A stretch of DNA of 64,000 nucleotides from Margaritifera margaritifera (lineage: Eukaryota; Mollusca; Bivalvia; Unionida; Margaritiferidae): the NCBI GenBank assembly GCA_029931535.1, contig JAQPZY010000984.1:825501-889500 (forward strand). Direction: 5' to 3'. The number at the start of each line of letters is the position of its first letter. The stretch's first letter is position 1. Of this stretch, positions 45,094-57,020 are shown in pieces. The notes under the pieces are model-generated. The model saw only the letters and a program-made list of their open reading frames with translations. It made no database searches and was not told the DNA's origin. A program made the position numbers and the translations under genes.

Positions 45094-46330
45094 GATTTGT
45101 TGTTACATGTACGTAATGGATTTTGAACGCGATGACGATGTTGCGGAATTTGCGCATGGGGTGTTGGACCAGCTGACAGAGGATGTTAAGATTGACAGTA
45201 ATTTTGGTCCACTTGTTGATGAATATCTGCTTCAGAATGGTGTTACCAGACTCTCATATGCACTGAAATATAATCTACGCAAAGGTAAAATAGAAATTGA
45301 TAGCTACTACCAACTCGAGGCCAGCTTGTAGTCATAGCATTAACACGCGGAAACACCCGAGAAAAAGAGACATCACCATCAGGCGTGAAATCAGCCAAAA
45401 ACTGTTTCTACAACGATGAAGTGAAATTCACCGCTGAATGCACCACGGTTACATTCCCCATCGATTATGTTAAACCAACATTAACTAAACTAAGAAGAAA
45501 AAAGATCTCGACTGTTATTTAACAAGGATGCACTTGTCGGCGTAAAAGTTCTTGGACGAAAACGATCGTTAGAGGCATAAAACAGAGCCGTAATCAGTGT
45601 GTTTCAAAATGAACGTGGTGCCAAACCCCAGGAACGCACAATCGCCAGAGACTTAAAAGATTACCTCGGAAGATATTTTCTACGATTGCATGACGGTTGA
45701 ACAAGTGAAGAAAAGTGCTTGGTTGGAAGTACGTGCACGTATTGCAGCTGAACAAAGCCATCATGGCAAGCAATTGGTCTCCACGATGACAATATAAATA
45801 GATGAACTGTGATAGCCCCTCAAATCTACCGACGCGAAAAAATAATTGAAGCGGAACAACAACTGCGAGATGAAATAATCATGAGAACCGCGCTACTCAT
45901 GAAAAACAAACGCGTGTATGATTGTAGTTGCTATTTGTGGACTCGCCGCGGCAACAAAAGTTGACCTTGGTGTTGCTGGGATTGTGACCATGGCAACCAT
46001 CATAGGTACACCAATCGGAATTGTTGTCGGAGCTATATCAATAGCAACCGGTGTCTCTGGTGGTGCTGCCAAAATAATTTAGATACGATTACATTCACCA
46101 ATACGTGTTGATTCAGAACTTCTCGCGGCAGCACAAAGTAGTCTCAATACAATATCATTTATGCTAGCAGATTTTCTTACGCAAAATCGTTCACGTTTCT
46201 GAAGGATATCCACAATGACACCGCTATTGGCAGCATATATAAAGACAAACTTGCAGCGTTGTTGTCGCTGTAGCAGCGGTGTCGCCGCACACAGCCCGAC
46301 AGCACCCGTAAATAATACACTCGCGTGTGA
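45077..46330 (+). pseudogene. Polinton-like structural-type protein, broken
   Basis: Blocks in several plus-strand frames follow one another: 45,115-45,331 (DFERDDDVAEFAHGVLDQL, PLVDEYLLQNGV); 45,316-45,519 (GQLVVIALTRGN, FYNDEVKFTAECTTVTFPI); about 45,527-45,580 (KDALVGVKVLGRKRSLEA); about 45,680-45,790 (VEQVKKSAWLEVRARIAAE); about 45,825-45,915 (a charged helix); a glycine-rich hydrophobic stretch near 45,925-46,080 (ATKVDLGVAGIVTMAT); and SSLNTIS near 46,150. The order, charged middle, hydrophobic late part and 'LNTI' helix agree with the minus-strand gene at 20.3-20.6 kb. Frameshifts and stops are numerous. I recall the type beside Polinton capsid genes but do not know its function. Confidence 0.55.
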
Positions 46331-46435
46331 TGTGAGGGGTAAAATTAGTAAAGTAATGGGGTATAAAAGGCTCTGACCTATATCAGAAACCGCAATCTAA
46401 AAGCCCCGTTGTAATACTACTGATTCACAACACCA

Positions 46436-47120
46436 ACACCCACACACACTTGAACTTCCTATAGAATGATTTATATTCAAATCATAATGGTATCTGTTTC
46501 CATTTTAACACACTACTCGAAAATTTTCAGTAGCCAAATGTGTACTTGAAATAGAAATCTTAGCGATACTTGGGTATTTTTATTTTTTTTTACTGCATGG
46601 CTTGAGCCAAACGATATGTTTTGGATTTTTATTTTTACTGTATTATTCATTTGACAATATTTCATTGTGCAATATGCTCACAGTGGCTAAAGATGCTATT
46701 CATGTGGCTATGTCAATCAGTACGAAATGACATGTTTTCGAGGCAGTAAACTTCAACCACTGCTCACTTTTAATACATAATGTAGCTAGGTCAGTCAGTT
46801 CGAAACAGCCTTTTTGCTTGTAATAAAAAACTTAGAGAGAATGGAAATCCGATAGGTATATGAGGATACAAAATGGATTTAAATTAAAAAAAAAAAATAA
46901 ATAAATTTCTGAAGAAAACCCATTTAAATGTTAAGCTTTTGATAGAATGTTTATACGGGGTAATGATTTGAAGCAACACATTTGCTCCCCTGCTCCCTTT
47001 ATAACGTAACGTAGCTAGGTCAATCAGTGGGAAACGACCTGTGCAAGGGACGGTAAACTTTAGCCACTACTCGCTTTAGTACGTAATGAAGTTAGGTCAA
47101 TCAGTGCAGAACGGTTTGTT
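46436..47120. repeat. Direct repeat flanking virus-like fragment, right
   Basis: Counterpart of 41,537-42,400. In addition the word gtagctaggtcaatcagt recurs at 46,785, 47,010 and 47,090 with nearby cactactcgcttt, showing local tandem decay. No coding frame. Confidence 0.7.
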
Positions 47121-47487
47121 TAAAGGACCGTTAAAGCTATACTGTACTTTTGTTATACAGGGGAAAACACGATCATACACATATACGGGAATTTAAGAGA
47201 AGATATTCAAGTTTTGTGAACCTTATGGTTATCTCTTGGCTTTAGCTCAGAAACGTAGTGTACATCCATGGCAAAATGATACTGTCTTAGACCATTGGAA
47301 ATCTAGTTTGACTTCACAACGATGTCAGCCTTGTAAATATGTTCTTGTTTAATTTTTTGTACATGAAAATGGAAGGGACAAGCCCTAGTCTTTCTTCTTC
47401 ATTTTAAGTGAGCGGGACTTAATGGGGAAAATGTTGATTTTGAAACCTAGTGTTGACTTGTTTGTTTTGTGTGTCCCTTTCAAAAAT

Positions 47488-47490
<3 letters not shown>

Positions 47491-47549
<59 letters not shown>
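47491..47549. repeat. (CT)n microsatellite
   Basis: 59 bp of CT dinucleotides; the serine-leucine run in the frame at 47,422-47,709 comes from it. To the right, a module with tgacgtcatac... and aagtgcagaccgtcgcc is repeated at about 47,617 and 47,707. Confidence 0.97.
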
Positions 47550-47551
<2 letters not shown>

Positions 47552-48204
47552 GCGCGCAGCACATACACCCACACCTCACCCACATGTTGACAGACATATT
47601 TCTCATGTTTAAAACAATGACGTCATACGACATTTATGTTCAAGTGCAGACCGTCGCCAATTGCTACATTGTTACAAACAGACACTCACTCCATATGATA
47701 AACCTATGAAGTCATATGGTTTTTCCGTTCGAGTGCAGATCGTCGCCTATAGCTACACTTTTACAATGTAGCTATGAACCAAGATGGCGCCTATGTTAAA
47801 TTCCCATTTTCCCCCATAAACTTTCGACTCTTTGTCACTAACAATTTATAGGGCCACATTTTCCCTTGTAGACCCCAATAAATGCTCGACCTTTTTTAAT
47901 ATGGGACTCCCGTAGACCCCTCGATCGCCATCCTCCACTACTTATGGACATTTTTGTCCATGTTAAATTCCCATAGACCCCATAATCTTTTTACCCCTTT
48001 TAACACGTTTCCCTTAGACTCTCAAGTGGCATACTAGACTACTGTTATTCTTAGCTAAAAGGTATTCAAGTTGAACATAGACTGTTCTTTCTAAAATTTT
48101 GGACACAATACTGGTTATACTAACAGGCCTGTATTTGTTGAGAGCAGCCCTACTATCCTTTTGTAAAGAGGACTAACTCTAGCTAATTTCAGTTCATCTG
48201 GCAC

Positions 48205-48335
48205 TAGACCAACAAGTTGTTCTCCGCCATTTTTTCCCCCTGACATGACTGGTGACTGGTCATCCACCGGTCATGTCAGAAAAAAAAAGGAAAAAAATAA
48301 AAATAAAAAAAGGCTGAAAACAACTTGTTGGTCTA
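48205..48335. mobile_element. MITE inserted in LINE
   Basis: Inverted ends gaccaacaagttgtt and aacaacttgttggtc, each bordered by TA, bracket a second inner palindrome (ctgacatgac... / ...ccggtcatgtcag) and an A-rich stretch. The right border is no longer LINE-like. About 130 bp, no coding capacity. Confidence 0.75.
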
Positions 48336-48569
48336 ATCAGACACAATACCTCTCGATACAGACAAGTAACACTGTATGTAACTGAAATCGTTAAAACACT
48401 GGGTGTGGTGGTGAGGGGGGGGGGGGTGGATGGGGTATCAGGAAGCCAAAATAAAAAAAATAAACAGGACGAGCCTTCAAAGTGATGCGAATAGGGTCAA
48501 GGAGAGCGGCAGTCGGTTTTCAGTGGTTTAATATTTTGGAGGTTTGTTTAAATGTTATTGCAAGCTTGC

Positions 48570-48571
<2 letters not shown>

Positions 48572-48645
<74 letters not shown>
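48572..48645. repeat. (AT)n microsatellite
   Basis: 74 bp of AT dinucleotides; source of the Ile-Tyr run in the frame at 48,482-48,694. Confidence 0.98.
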
Positions 48646-48647
<2 letters not shown>

Positions 48648-49010
48648 CGGATATTGTAAAGGCCTGTACATTTACATGGATTAAAGTTACTTAATTCTTT
48701 GTAAAAAAAAAAAAAAAAAAAAATTGGAGTGTGTTATTATGAAGATTTCTTACCCTGTAAAACTTTTTCAAAATTGTTGAAACTGTTGTAAATATTTTTG
48801 AAGGTTGTGGCAATTTCTCCAAGAGAGTAGATGCTACATTAATGAAGAAGGTATTAAAATGATTAGCAATATCACAGGGTCTATGACAGCTGCGATCCTC
48901 AATAGTGAGTATAATATTAGCATTATCGTTTGATTTAGAACTGTAACCGAGCGATTTCTACTTTTGCCATAGTTTCTTTGGGCTATTTTTATTCCCTTCA
49001 ACATATTATA

Positions 49011-52000
49011 TCCATTATATTAGTTGCAATAAAAAATATCTTGCAGTGAAAAAAAAAAATATAAAAAAACCCCCAAAATCATGGGTCGAGAGAAAATCCC
49101 AGCCCACTATAACGAAAATTAATTTGTCAGTCCCGGTAGTTTTCCGTCGCATGTTGAAAGAAGGTCCGTGTTTTAGTGATTAGTAATAAAAATATTTCGC
49201 GCGCTAAATGTTAGCCCTGCGCGCGCAGGGGGCTGTCTTTGAAGAAAGTCATTCTTAGTTAAGGCATTGGGAAATTTTGTCACAGGTGAGTATCTTAAAT
49301 GATTTATATGTTGATTTATAACTGTATGCTGCCATTTGAACGTATTGTCACGTCATTGCAAAGTTTTGATAATGAGAATCTTAAATTTAGGATAGCTAAA
49401 ATTGCAAGATTTGACCGATGTTGCACGTGCATTTACAGTTTGAATAGAGAAAGCACAATTGCTCGCCTTGCACCGTCATCCCCCTCTCCAAGAATTAACT
49501 TTTGAAAATGAATATTGTACATTTATTGTTTTCTGTTTTTAGCCGCTTATTATCTTCCAATTTACGCTATTTCTTCCTTTTTTTTTTATTCATTCAGTTT
49601 TTTTGCCGCCCACCCCCACCAAAAAAAATTCCCCACCAAAAAAATTCCCGCCCTAGGCTACCGCCTAGTTTGTCGAGCTGTTCAACTGGCCCTGAATAGA
49701 GATTTAAAAAGTTGTTTAGTTACATTTCCCATCCACTTAACACCGGATTAAGCTGGTAGAAGGCCAATGAGCAATTTAAAAGTACCCCCCCCCCCCCGAA
49801 ATAAATGAACACCATACATTTATAAATACTTGCATCGCGGGGGGCCTTGGAGCAACTGCTGCATCAGCACCACTTTTAATCTGGCCTTGCATTCGAGGGC
49901 GGATTTGAAAGGGAGTGAGGAAAAGTCGGTGCCCCTCCCCAATCCTAACAAAATGAGTGCCAGACGGAATGTTTCCTTGAGGAAGTTTTCTTTAAAGTTA
50001 AATGGTTAAAATTATGCTTTGGAAATGCTAAAGGGCTATTGGTAATGTGCAGTTAATTACTGGTGGGTGGGAGATGGTGCTCTGAAGAAATGGCTATATA
50101 TTTTGGTAATGGTAGCAACAGGGATGATTTTTTCGGAATTATAGAATATACAAAAATTGAATGTTTTCTGCATAATTTGAGTGAGCAGATTTCAAAAATG
50201 AACCCATCTTTATGATATCTTTTCAAATAAATTCACAGGAAAGCCGCAGCAATATAATTATGTAATTGTGGGCGTCCACAACACCACGTGGAACTTGCCC
50301 TTCAGCTCAGCTACAGTACATGGTACAGAATGCTCTTTTCAAGTTGTGCACAGTGCTGTTTAATATTCAAAGACTCGCCCACTAAAACGCATTCACATAC
50401 ATGTATTGCAAGAGATGAAGGATAAATTTCCAAGCAAAGAATCCAGAGACTATTTAGGTGCTTGACAAAATATGCAGTTTAATTGTAGTAATTTTAATAA
50501 GAGAGAGAGGTTCTGCTTTTAAACAAACGAAAAAAGAAATCACACAAGTATTAGTGGGTTTCATTCTGTTATTAAAATAAATAAATGTGACAAATGCAGT
50601 GATTTATTTTGTCATTCACCCAGTCACTTTTAAATTGTTTGTGTAACATGTGCCCACACAATGAAATATACACGGCACTATTTATGCAACACATTTTCTC
50701 AGGAACTAGACATGCGTTTCTCTTACCATAGACCTACTGTTTTTATGCAGACTCGATGAAGCACATGAAAATGCATTCTATAACCAACAGCTTAACAAAT
50801 ATACCTAGGATTATTGGTTTGGTCATCAAAGTTTAATATTACCAAATGGATGGGTGAAAGTGATGAAGTATAATTAAATATTTTCGGTAGGAGATAAACT
50901 TGTATGTATTAATTTCATTTAATGCAGATGCAGTTTATTTGGTACAGTACATTCTTTCAATCCACATAAGAAGTACTGCAAACTACCTGCCTGTCAAGTG
51001 AATATTGTAGTTAACACCCAAGTTCAACACCATTCTTCTGGAGTGCACAGAGCATTTCCATATCGGACCATGGTTTTCCAAAATGGGGTAGGGTGTAGGC
51101 TGTGATAAAAATAACCATTATTTTGTTTTGCAGTTCATTCACATTTAATTTTAAAATGTACATTTCCTGTGGAGTGTCGGCTAATTCTAACTTTTAAGAC
51201 TTTCTTCATATGCTGGATAGTGTTAGTCATATACTGTGCTGACCGGCCTTGTGAGGTCCAGAGCTGTAATGAAACTTAATTGGTTCAGTTTCTATTGACA
51301 AAAACTGGTTGAATTTCAAACCTGTACCAGTTTGGGATATTGTTTGTGATAACTGCAAACCATCTTTCCTTCCATTTCTGTCTCAGAAGTGTCATATTTA
51401 AGATGTTTTGCTGCCATGGAGACTAGCTTACGTCTCTTTGGAGAAATATTTACCTCCTATTTGGTGGCAGCTTTCATTTTATCCCGACACGTTCATGCAG
51501 ATGTTCCTTCTCTGAATTTCCCCTAGAACCTTCCTTGCAAAAATGATTAAGTAAACACATAATAAAAATGATCTCACCCGTCAACTACTTCTAAAATTGT
51601 TATAACATACATTTTGTGGCTTAAATATGAACACAGACAGCTCCTAAATTAGCATAATTGCTTTGCTTCAAATGGAATATCTCGTGTGGAAGCTGATCCT
51701 CTGTATAATCAATTAAAAATTGAAGAATCATTACTGTTATTTAATCAGTTCATAAAGGAAATCGACACTAATGTCAGTAAAATGGCTTTCATTAATTTAA
51801 TTGCATTGAATCACTGGATTGAAATCAGAGGGTGATCCACTTGCAAGTATCTGGGTTGAGTAAACAAAATAAAAGCCATTTAAAACGTTGCTAATTAACC
51901 ATAATTGAATTGTCTCGTTTTAAGTATTTTGATTGGTTGATATTTCAGTCGCTTAGCTCAATATGCATTCAAGTAGTAATAGAACGTGCACACATGCGAC

Positions 52001-52244
52001 AGTTTTCAATGGTTACTTGCTGTAATATCGCAGGATATGAATGAATAAAATGGAGAGAGGTTGATTCAAGCATTTAGTATGCCTGAAGAGTGATGGGGGT
52101 GGTGGGCATGAATGGCCAGATAAAGCATGAAAATTAACACTTGCCCGACTTGTTTTCAGTAGGAAATAAGCACTTGTCCTGGAATAGCGTCTTGCAAATT
52201 TTTACTTGTTTGACTTCACAAATGAATAATTTCGGGATGTGGGC
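49011..52244. other. Gene-free, 3.2 kb
   Basis: No coding exon could be recognised. A small GC-rich patch (gcgcgcgcaggg near 49,218) precedes CACAG/GTGAGTATC at 49,281-49,294, which looks like a strong splice donor and could end an untranslated first exon on the plus strand. C- and A-rich runs occur near 49,610-49,650 and 49,786-49,798. The remaining sequence is ordinary AT-rich DNA. Confidence 0.35.
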
Positions 52245-52520
52245 CGATGGAATTTGATCAGTCCTGAGCTAGTTTTGAGATTTAAATAGATGTGTTACTT
52301 ATAATTTCTGTTGGTAATGTGTTCCACTGTTGAATTGTGAAAGGCAGGAATAAATTTTGATACAAGGTAGTTTTATAGAAAGGGAGCTGAATGATTGAGT
52401 GCTGTAGGTCTCATTGTTGATAAGAAAAGGTTGAATTACATCTTTGTAAGTAGTTCGAAGCAAAACCATTGTCCGTTTAAAACAACTAATCTGGTTTTGA
52501 GCTATCTCTCCTCATTACCA
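52245..52520 (-). mobile_element. LINE 3' coding fragment
   Basis: On the minus strand near 52,340 the frame reads FTIQQWNTLPTEIISNTSI, the 'W-N-x-L-P' signature found at the C-terminal end of CR1/Jockey-type LINE proteins (compare [11 protein letters not shown] in the 32-kb copy). Flanking sequence is frame-shifted. A short, old fragment. Confidence 0.65.
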
Positions 52521-53990
52521 AATAATCTTTAGTTAGGTGATCTCAGACTGACACGAGGAATGGAAGACCACAGATAAATTCACAAATTTGATACTAGCTG
52601 TTTTGACTAATTCACAAGTTCTTTCTATTGCCGATTTTTCTTTTATGAGAATCAAACAATGGAATAGCCTGTGGGTTATACAGTATGATTCAACAAAATG
52701 CTTATTCAATAAAAAAAACTATTCACTTAACCCCAAGTACACCATTTACTGTCAGCATAATGGCAAAGAAAACCAAATTCTAGAAGAGCTGCTGTTGTGC
52801 TTTATAAGTTGTCAGTTCGCACATGAAATTAACACATAGGTGGCAAAGAAACAAACCATGATGATGGGTTCTGTTGTGTTTATTAGTTTGCACATGAGCA
52901 TCTGTAATCAAAAAGTGTACATGTATCTAGGATGACTTTTGCAACCATTTGTGATTTAAAAAAGAAAACTATACTTTTTGATAATTAATACATCTCTCTC
53001 TCTCTCTCTGACACGTATATCTGAGACCAACGTACATGTATGTAGTGCCCCTGCCTATGCACACAGATCTGTTATGAAGTGCATATTGAATGCATCTTCT
53101 TTTTTTCATAACATGTAGAAATTCAGTATGAGAATGAACTTCACTTTGTCATGATCTTTATATTTCTGGAACAGTACATAGTCACTTGGCTTTTAGCAAT
53201 TTTTTTTTTTTTTTATGTTGATGAAGCAACTGCCAGAACTATGCCTTCTCAAGTTGTAATTACTCCTCTATAATGCAGTAATTGGATGTCAGAAGAAATC
53301 ATACATTATGTTAAAGAGCACTCGTGCATGGGGTAACCATCAAAACTTTTGCGGTTTTGTTTCACTTTAGTCCAGTATGAATGCGATTTTACAATCTCAC
53401 TGATTTTCATTTGATCATAAAAAAAAGTATATTGTGCGAACTGCAACAGAAATAAGGACATGAATGAATCTTGATTCGAATAGCGTAGTATTAAAGGAAA
53501 AAAAATTAGATTCATTGCGCAAAATGTAGTATTAATACAGTTTGTGAGTCAATGTCATTATGTTAATATTATCTAAAATTTGATCTGGCATTATGTATCA
53601 TATATTATCTTCGTTAGAACTAGTAAATGTTTATCATTAAATAAATGATCACATTTTTTTCAATATAAAAAAGTAAGCAAACTGCACCTGAAAGAAATGA
53701 CAATTTACATAAATCGGTGCTTGTCTTTCTCTGAACCTCTTTAGATCATGCTTGCAGGTGTCATAAACAGTAAACCACTCATTTTATTGAGACCACGTCC
53801 ACTCTGCGGTGGTCATCGATTGTGAGAAAGTGTGGTGTGCAGAGCTATTCTCCGCTATATACCATGACAACTCCCATCAGGGTGCATGGAGAGGTGTTTT
53901 TTTAATAAAAAAAATTCATAATCCTCTCCACTATCTCTACACCTTCACCGCGAAGAATGGGGAATTAAAAAAATTGAGCGAGTTGTGCTG
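52521..53990. other. Gene-free
   Basis: No supported exon. Frames at 52,588-52,839 plus and 53,306-53,515 minus lack any family feature. A (CT)n stretch (52,993-53,009) and a poly(T) run (53,201-53,214) are present. Confidence 0.4.
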
Positions 53991-54140
53991 TATTTCACAA
54001 ATGTTGTGGAATTTTCTTCTCCATGAACAGTATCAACCACAACTGTACTTTCTACATGGAAACTTTGATAGCCACTGGGTTACCAAAGACTGTCAGAGGA
54101 CTATTGACAGGAAAAACAATATGGCGGCCTTCATTACATA
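53991..54140. repeat. Third copy of 11-13 kb palindromic repeat, left part
   Basis: Blocks gaacagtatcaaccacaact, ctttctacatggaaact and aacaatatggcggcc match the arms of the 11-13 kb palindrome. The copy continues after the transposon at 57,584 with ccatgtgtatgcaaaatgta and tcattgcatctt. The frame at 53,809-54,216 crosses the border and is not a gene. Confidence 0.8.
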
Positions 54141-55186
54141 CAGTATATACTCGCTTATAAGTCAATGTTTTTTTTACCTAAAATTCGATTCATGCAGAGT
54201 AGGGGTCGTCTTATAAGCGTGACGTTGAAAAAATTATAAATCTTGGGGTAATGTTGGAAACTCTAGATGTTTGAAACTCTAGATGTTTGCAGTACATATA
54301 AATACTGTCAATTCATATATTTTTACGTTTTCATGCCATTATTCCTATGCAGTAATGCATATATGGTATGCACTGTGTTTATCCATTTCATGATGGTATT
54401 CATTACATAATACATGTATCTACAGGTAATTGGCTTTTAGTAAATTGAAAATGTTACCGGTAAATTAAATACTACCTACCACAAAATGAAGTGTCCGTCA
54501 ATGTTTACCGTGGGTGTTTACTAGTAAGTATATTGCCTCCATTTTCGTGCAAGTCCGAACAACCTGTATTTGTATTAATATTTGTGTTTTGCTGAATGAA
54601 GACTGTGCTTGATGCAATACATGTTTTGATTTAATTTGTATTTTCCTTTTCCACAAGTCAGATTTAATTCCCAAATGATATTTCCCAAGTTATCTGCCAG
54701 TGCACGTGGGCTGATAAGCCTTTGGCTTGTAAAGGGACTCGCTTTGTTTTCAAGTTGACAATCCTTTTGATCGAGCCGTGAATCTATACTTGTTGAGTGC
54801 CAAGTGGATATTCCACAACTTCCTGTACATATACTTTAACCTTAATCCCTTTGCTTGTAAAGGCACCACACTGTTTTCACATGTGACAAACCTTTGATCA
54901 AGCCGCGAGTTTGATACTTGTTCAGTACCAAGTAACAGAGGGTGGTTATTTAAACTCCCTGTGATCTTGCTGCACAATTGACATGTGTTCAGTTGCAGCC
55001 TTTAATAGATTTCTGACTTTATGATCAAAGTGTTACTCGCAGCCCAAGCTCAGTCTCTGCATAAGCACCCGCATATGACAGTAAAGCCGAGGAATCAGAG
55101 TCGGACGAGATTTACGATGACTAGACAACGATTTACAATGACTAGACGATGTAGAATTTAAGAACTTTATCAGACAATGAGGATTA

Positions 55187-57020
55187 CCGTATTCACTGCA
55201 TGTTTTCGGACACTGTTTATTTTTGGACACCATATTTTTTGGGAGAAAATAATATTTAAATGCCTTTTAATTTTCGGACATCGCTGGACTATAGTTTTTT
55301 TCTATAACTTATGTTTTCGGACACAAATCTAAGAATATCTGCTGTGTCGTTTTCAAGTAAAATTCTCAATGTGTTTGCCGCTAATTTAACCGATACAAAG
55401 TTCGCTTTATTTGGTCGCCAATTATAAAATGTGATCATGATAATCAGACTCATCATCTAGAGCAGCTTTCTTCATGGGCAGTTCTTTTTGTGATGTATCC
55501 TCAGAGTCATTACTTCGAGGTCGCTTCTGTGGACGGCCTACTGGCCTCTTTGGAGACGATTTTGGCAAGGGAGAGTCCCTCCACGAAATCGGCAGTGCTT
55601 CCTCACTTGTTGCATAACGCACGATAAACTTATCCATCAAAATTATTATCAGTACTAACAATATTATGTTTCACAACGACAGCTAAACTTAAATAACTTT
55701 TGATAGTGGTGGGTATCCTATTTATACTTTATCATGTAATTTTTCCATGGGTGGCTGGTTGTATTTAATAATTATTTATCATTGTTTCTTTTTTACAAGC
55801 TTGATTCGGCTAACAAAAATATGATTGGTTGTCACTGTAGACATCGTTACACCCGAAACCACTTCAAGCAGGTGTGACAGTTATGATTGTGATTAGAAAC
55901 CATGACCCCTGCTTTATCTCATTAAACAATACATCAGAGAGTCGGTGTGGATTAGTGAATTCATTGGCATCATGCAATAAAAACAAACCGATTATCCCTG
56001 AGGCATTATGTACCACGGGTTAAACATAGATATTGTTCTACAGGTAATAAACCTCTTTGTAGATGATAAATATTGATTATGGGTGCTACGTGTTCGGTAC
56101 ATCGAGTGCTCTTAAAACGAAATCCAGATGGCTTCCTTTTATTTCCAAACACACTGGTCAAAGAAATCCCACAAGTTATATTATTAACAATTATCACCTA
56201 GACACCTTGAAATCTCTGACATGCATCAAAACAATCTTTGAGGAGTCGATTGTTTCGAGTCGGCAAGCTCTGATCACTTTGAAGCTACCCTCGGCTACGT
56301 GGACCCCCCCCCCAAAAAAAAACAACAAAAACAGGAGAGAACCACAACAAATAGATCATCTTTATTAAAAAAATATCAACATATTAATCACGCTGACTCG
56401 TATATTGCAACTTGCTTGTTATTTTTACCCTTCCTAGGCGTGCGTACAACACAAACCCTATAAGGAGCCTCTCACTCTTGTAGACGTCATACATGTATTT
56501 CTATTCTCGATACTAAAATGTTTCTGTTATAAATATCTTCAGAATCATAATTCCAAAATCTTTTTATTTAGTTTGTATTAATATCTTAATTACACAGAAA
56601 TAAAGCTTGCGTGCATTTGTAAGGTAGATATTAATGATCACTGATTAGCAGAGGGTTAAACTGTGGATTGAGAGATTACTAATATGGCGGTTCTTTTGGA
56701 AAATACACATACAATCATGGCTCTAATACATGTATGGCTGCGTTTTCTGGTGGATGGACATGTATCAAATAGACAAAAATAGGCAAGTAATGCCTGTTTT
56801 TCATTCATTATCCTTCCCGTGGATATAGACAGAATACATGTTTTACTTCATGGCAGCACGTCGTCATATGAGCTAACGGTAACTTCGTTATGGCGGGGTG
56901 GGGGGGGCACATTTATATTCCCGTTTGTTTTCGGTCACAAATTAAAGAATTTAATATATCTTCGGATGACAAAAAAAGTAATTATTTTTTTTGCCGTACG
57001 AAAACATGCCGTAAATACGG
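55187..57020. mobile_element. Inner nested transposon
   Basis: Inverted ends CCGTATTCACTGCATG (55,187) and, from the other strand at 57,020, CCGTATTTACGGCATG, continuing with TTTTCG on both; TA lies outside each end (55,185-55,186 and 57,021-57,022). Subterminal regions share ttttcgga-like words. The interior has a possible minus-strand gene remnant at 55,422-55,661. About 1.8 kb, so probably a deleted member of a pogo/Tigger-like family. Confidence 0.8.
55422..55661 (-). CDS. Frame with AT-hook, transposon-borne
   Basis: 79 codons; the more likely start is the ATG nine residues in (MDKFIVRYATSEEAL). It holds KRPVGRPQKRPR, a good AT-hook (Gly-Arg-Pro core between basic residues) that binds the minor groove of AT-rich DNA, then an acidic end DDESDYHD. 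It lies in the inner transposon, reading toward its left end and stopping 235 bp before it. It may be the N-terminal exon of a deleted transposase or the basic C-terminal tail of one. I do not recognise a family. Confidence 0.45.
   Translation of the reverse strand: MLVLIIILMDKFIVRYATSEEALPISWRDSPLPKSSPKRPVGRPQKRPRSNDSEDTSQKELPMKKAALDDESDYHDHIL

Larger units (their letters stand above)
48055..49010 (-). mobile_element. LINE fragment, interrupted
   Basis: Minus-strand non-LTR remnants: 48,830-48,990 (NPKKLWQ and a linker ending NTFFINVAS) and 48,058-48,215 (VPDELKLARVSPLYKR, then KEQSMFNLN in a shifted frame), the segment leading into reverse transcriptase. Between them lie a MITE (48,205-48,335), a G-rich run near 48,415, an (AT)n tract (48,572-48,645) and a poly(A) run (48,703-48,722). 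Both ends are lost. It may belong to a family different from the 31.7-34.3 kb LINE. Confidence 0.75.

Noticed and set aside
53809..54216. 135-codon plus frame
   Set aside because: Runs from unique sequence through the palindromic repeat into the transposon end, so it cannot be one ancestral gene.
56063..56368. Possible THAP-like or other transposase domain on the plus strand
   Set aside because: The Cys/His spacing of THAP is not met in any frame and stops intervene.
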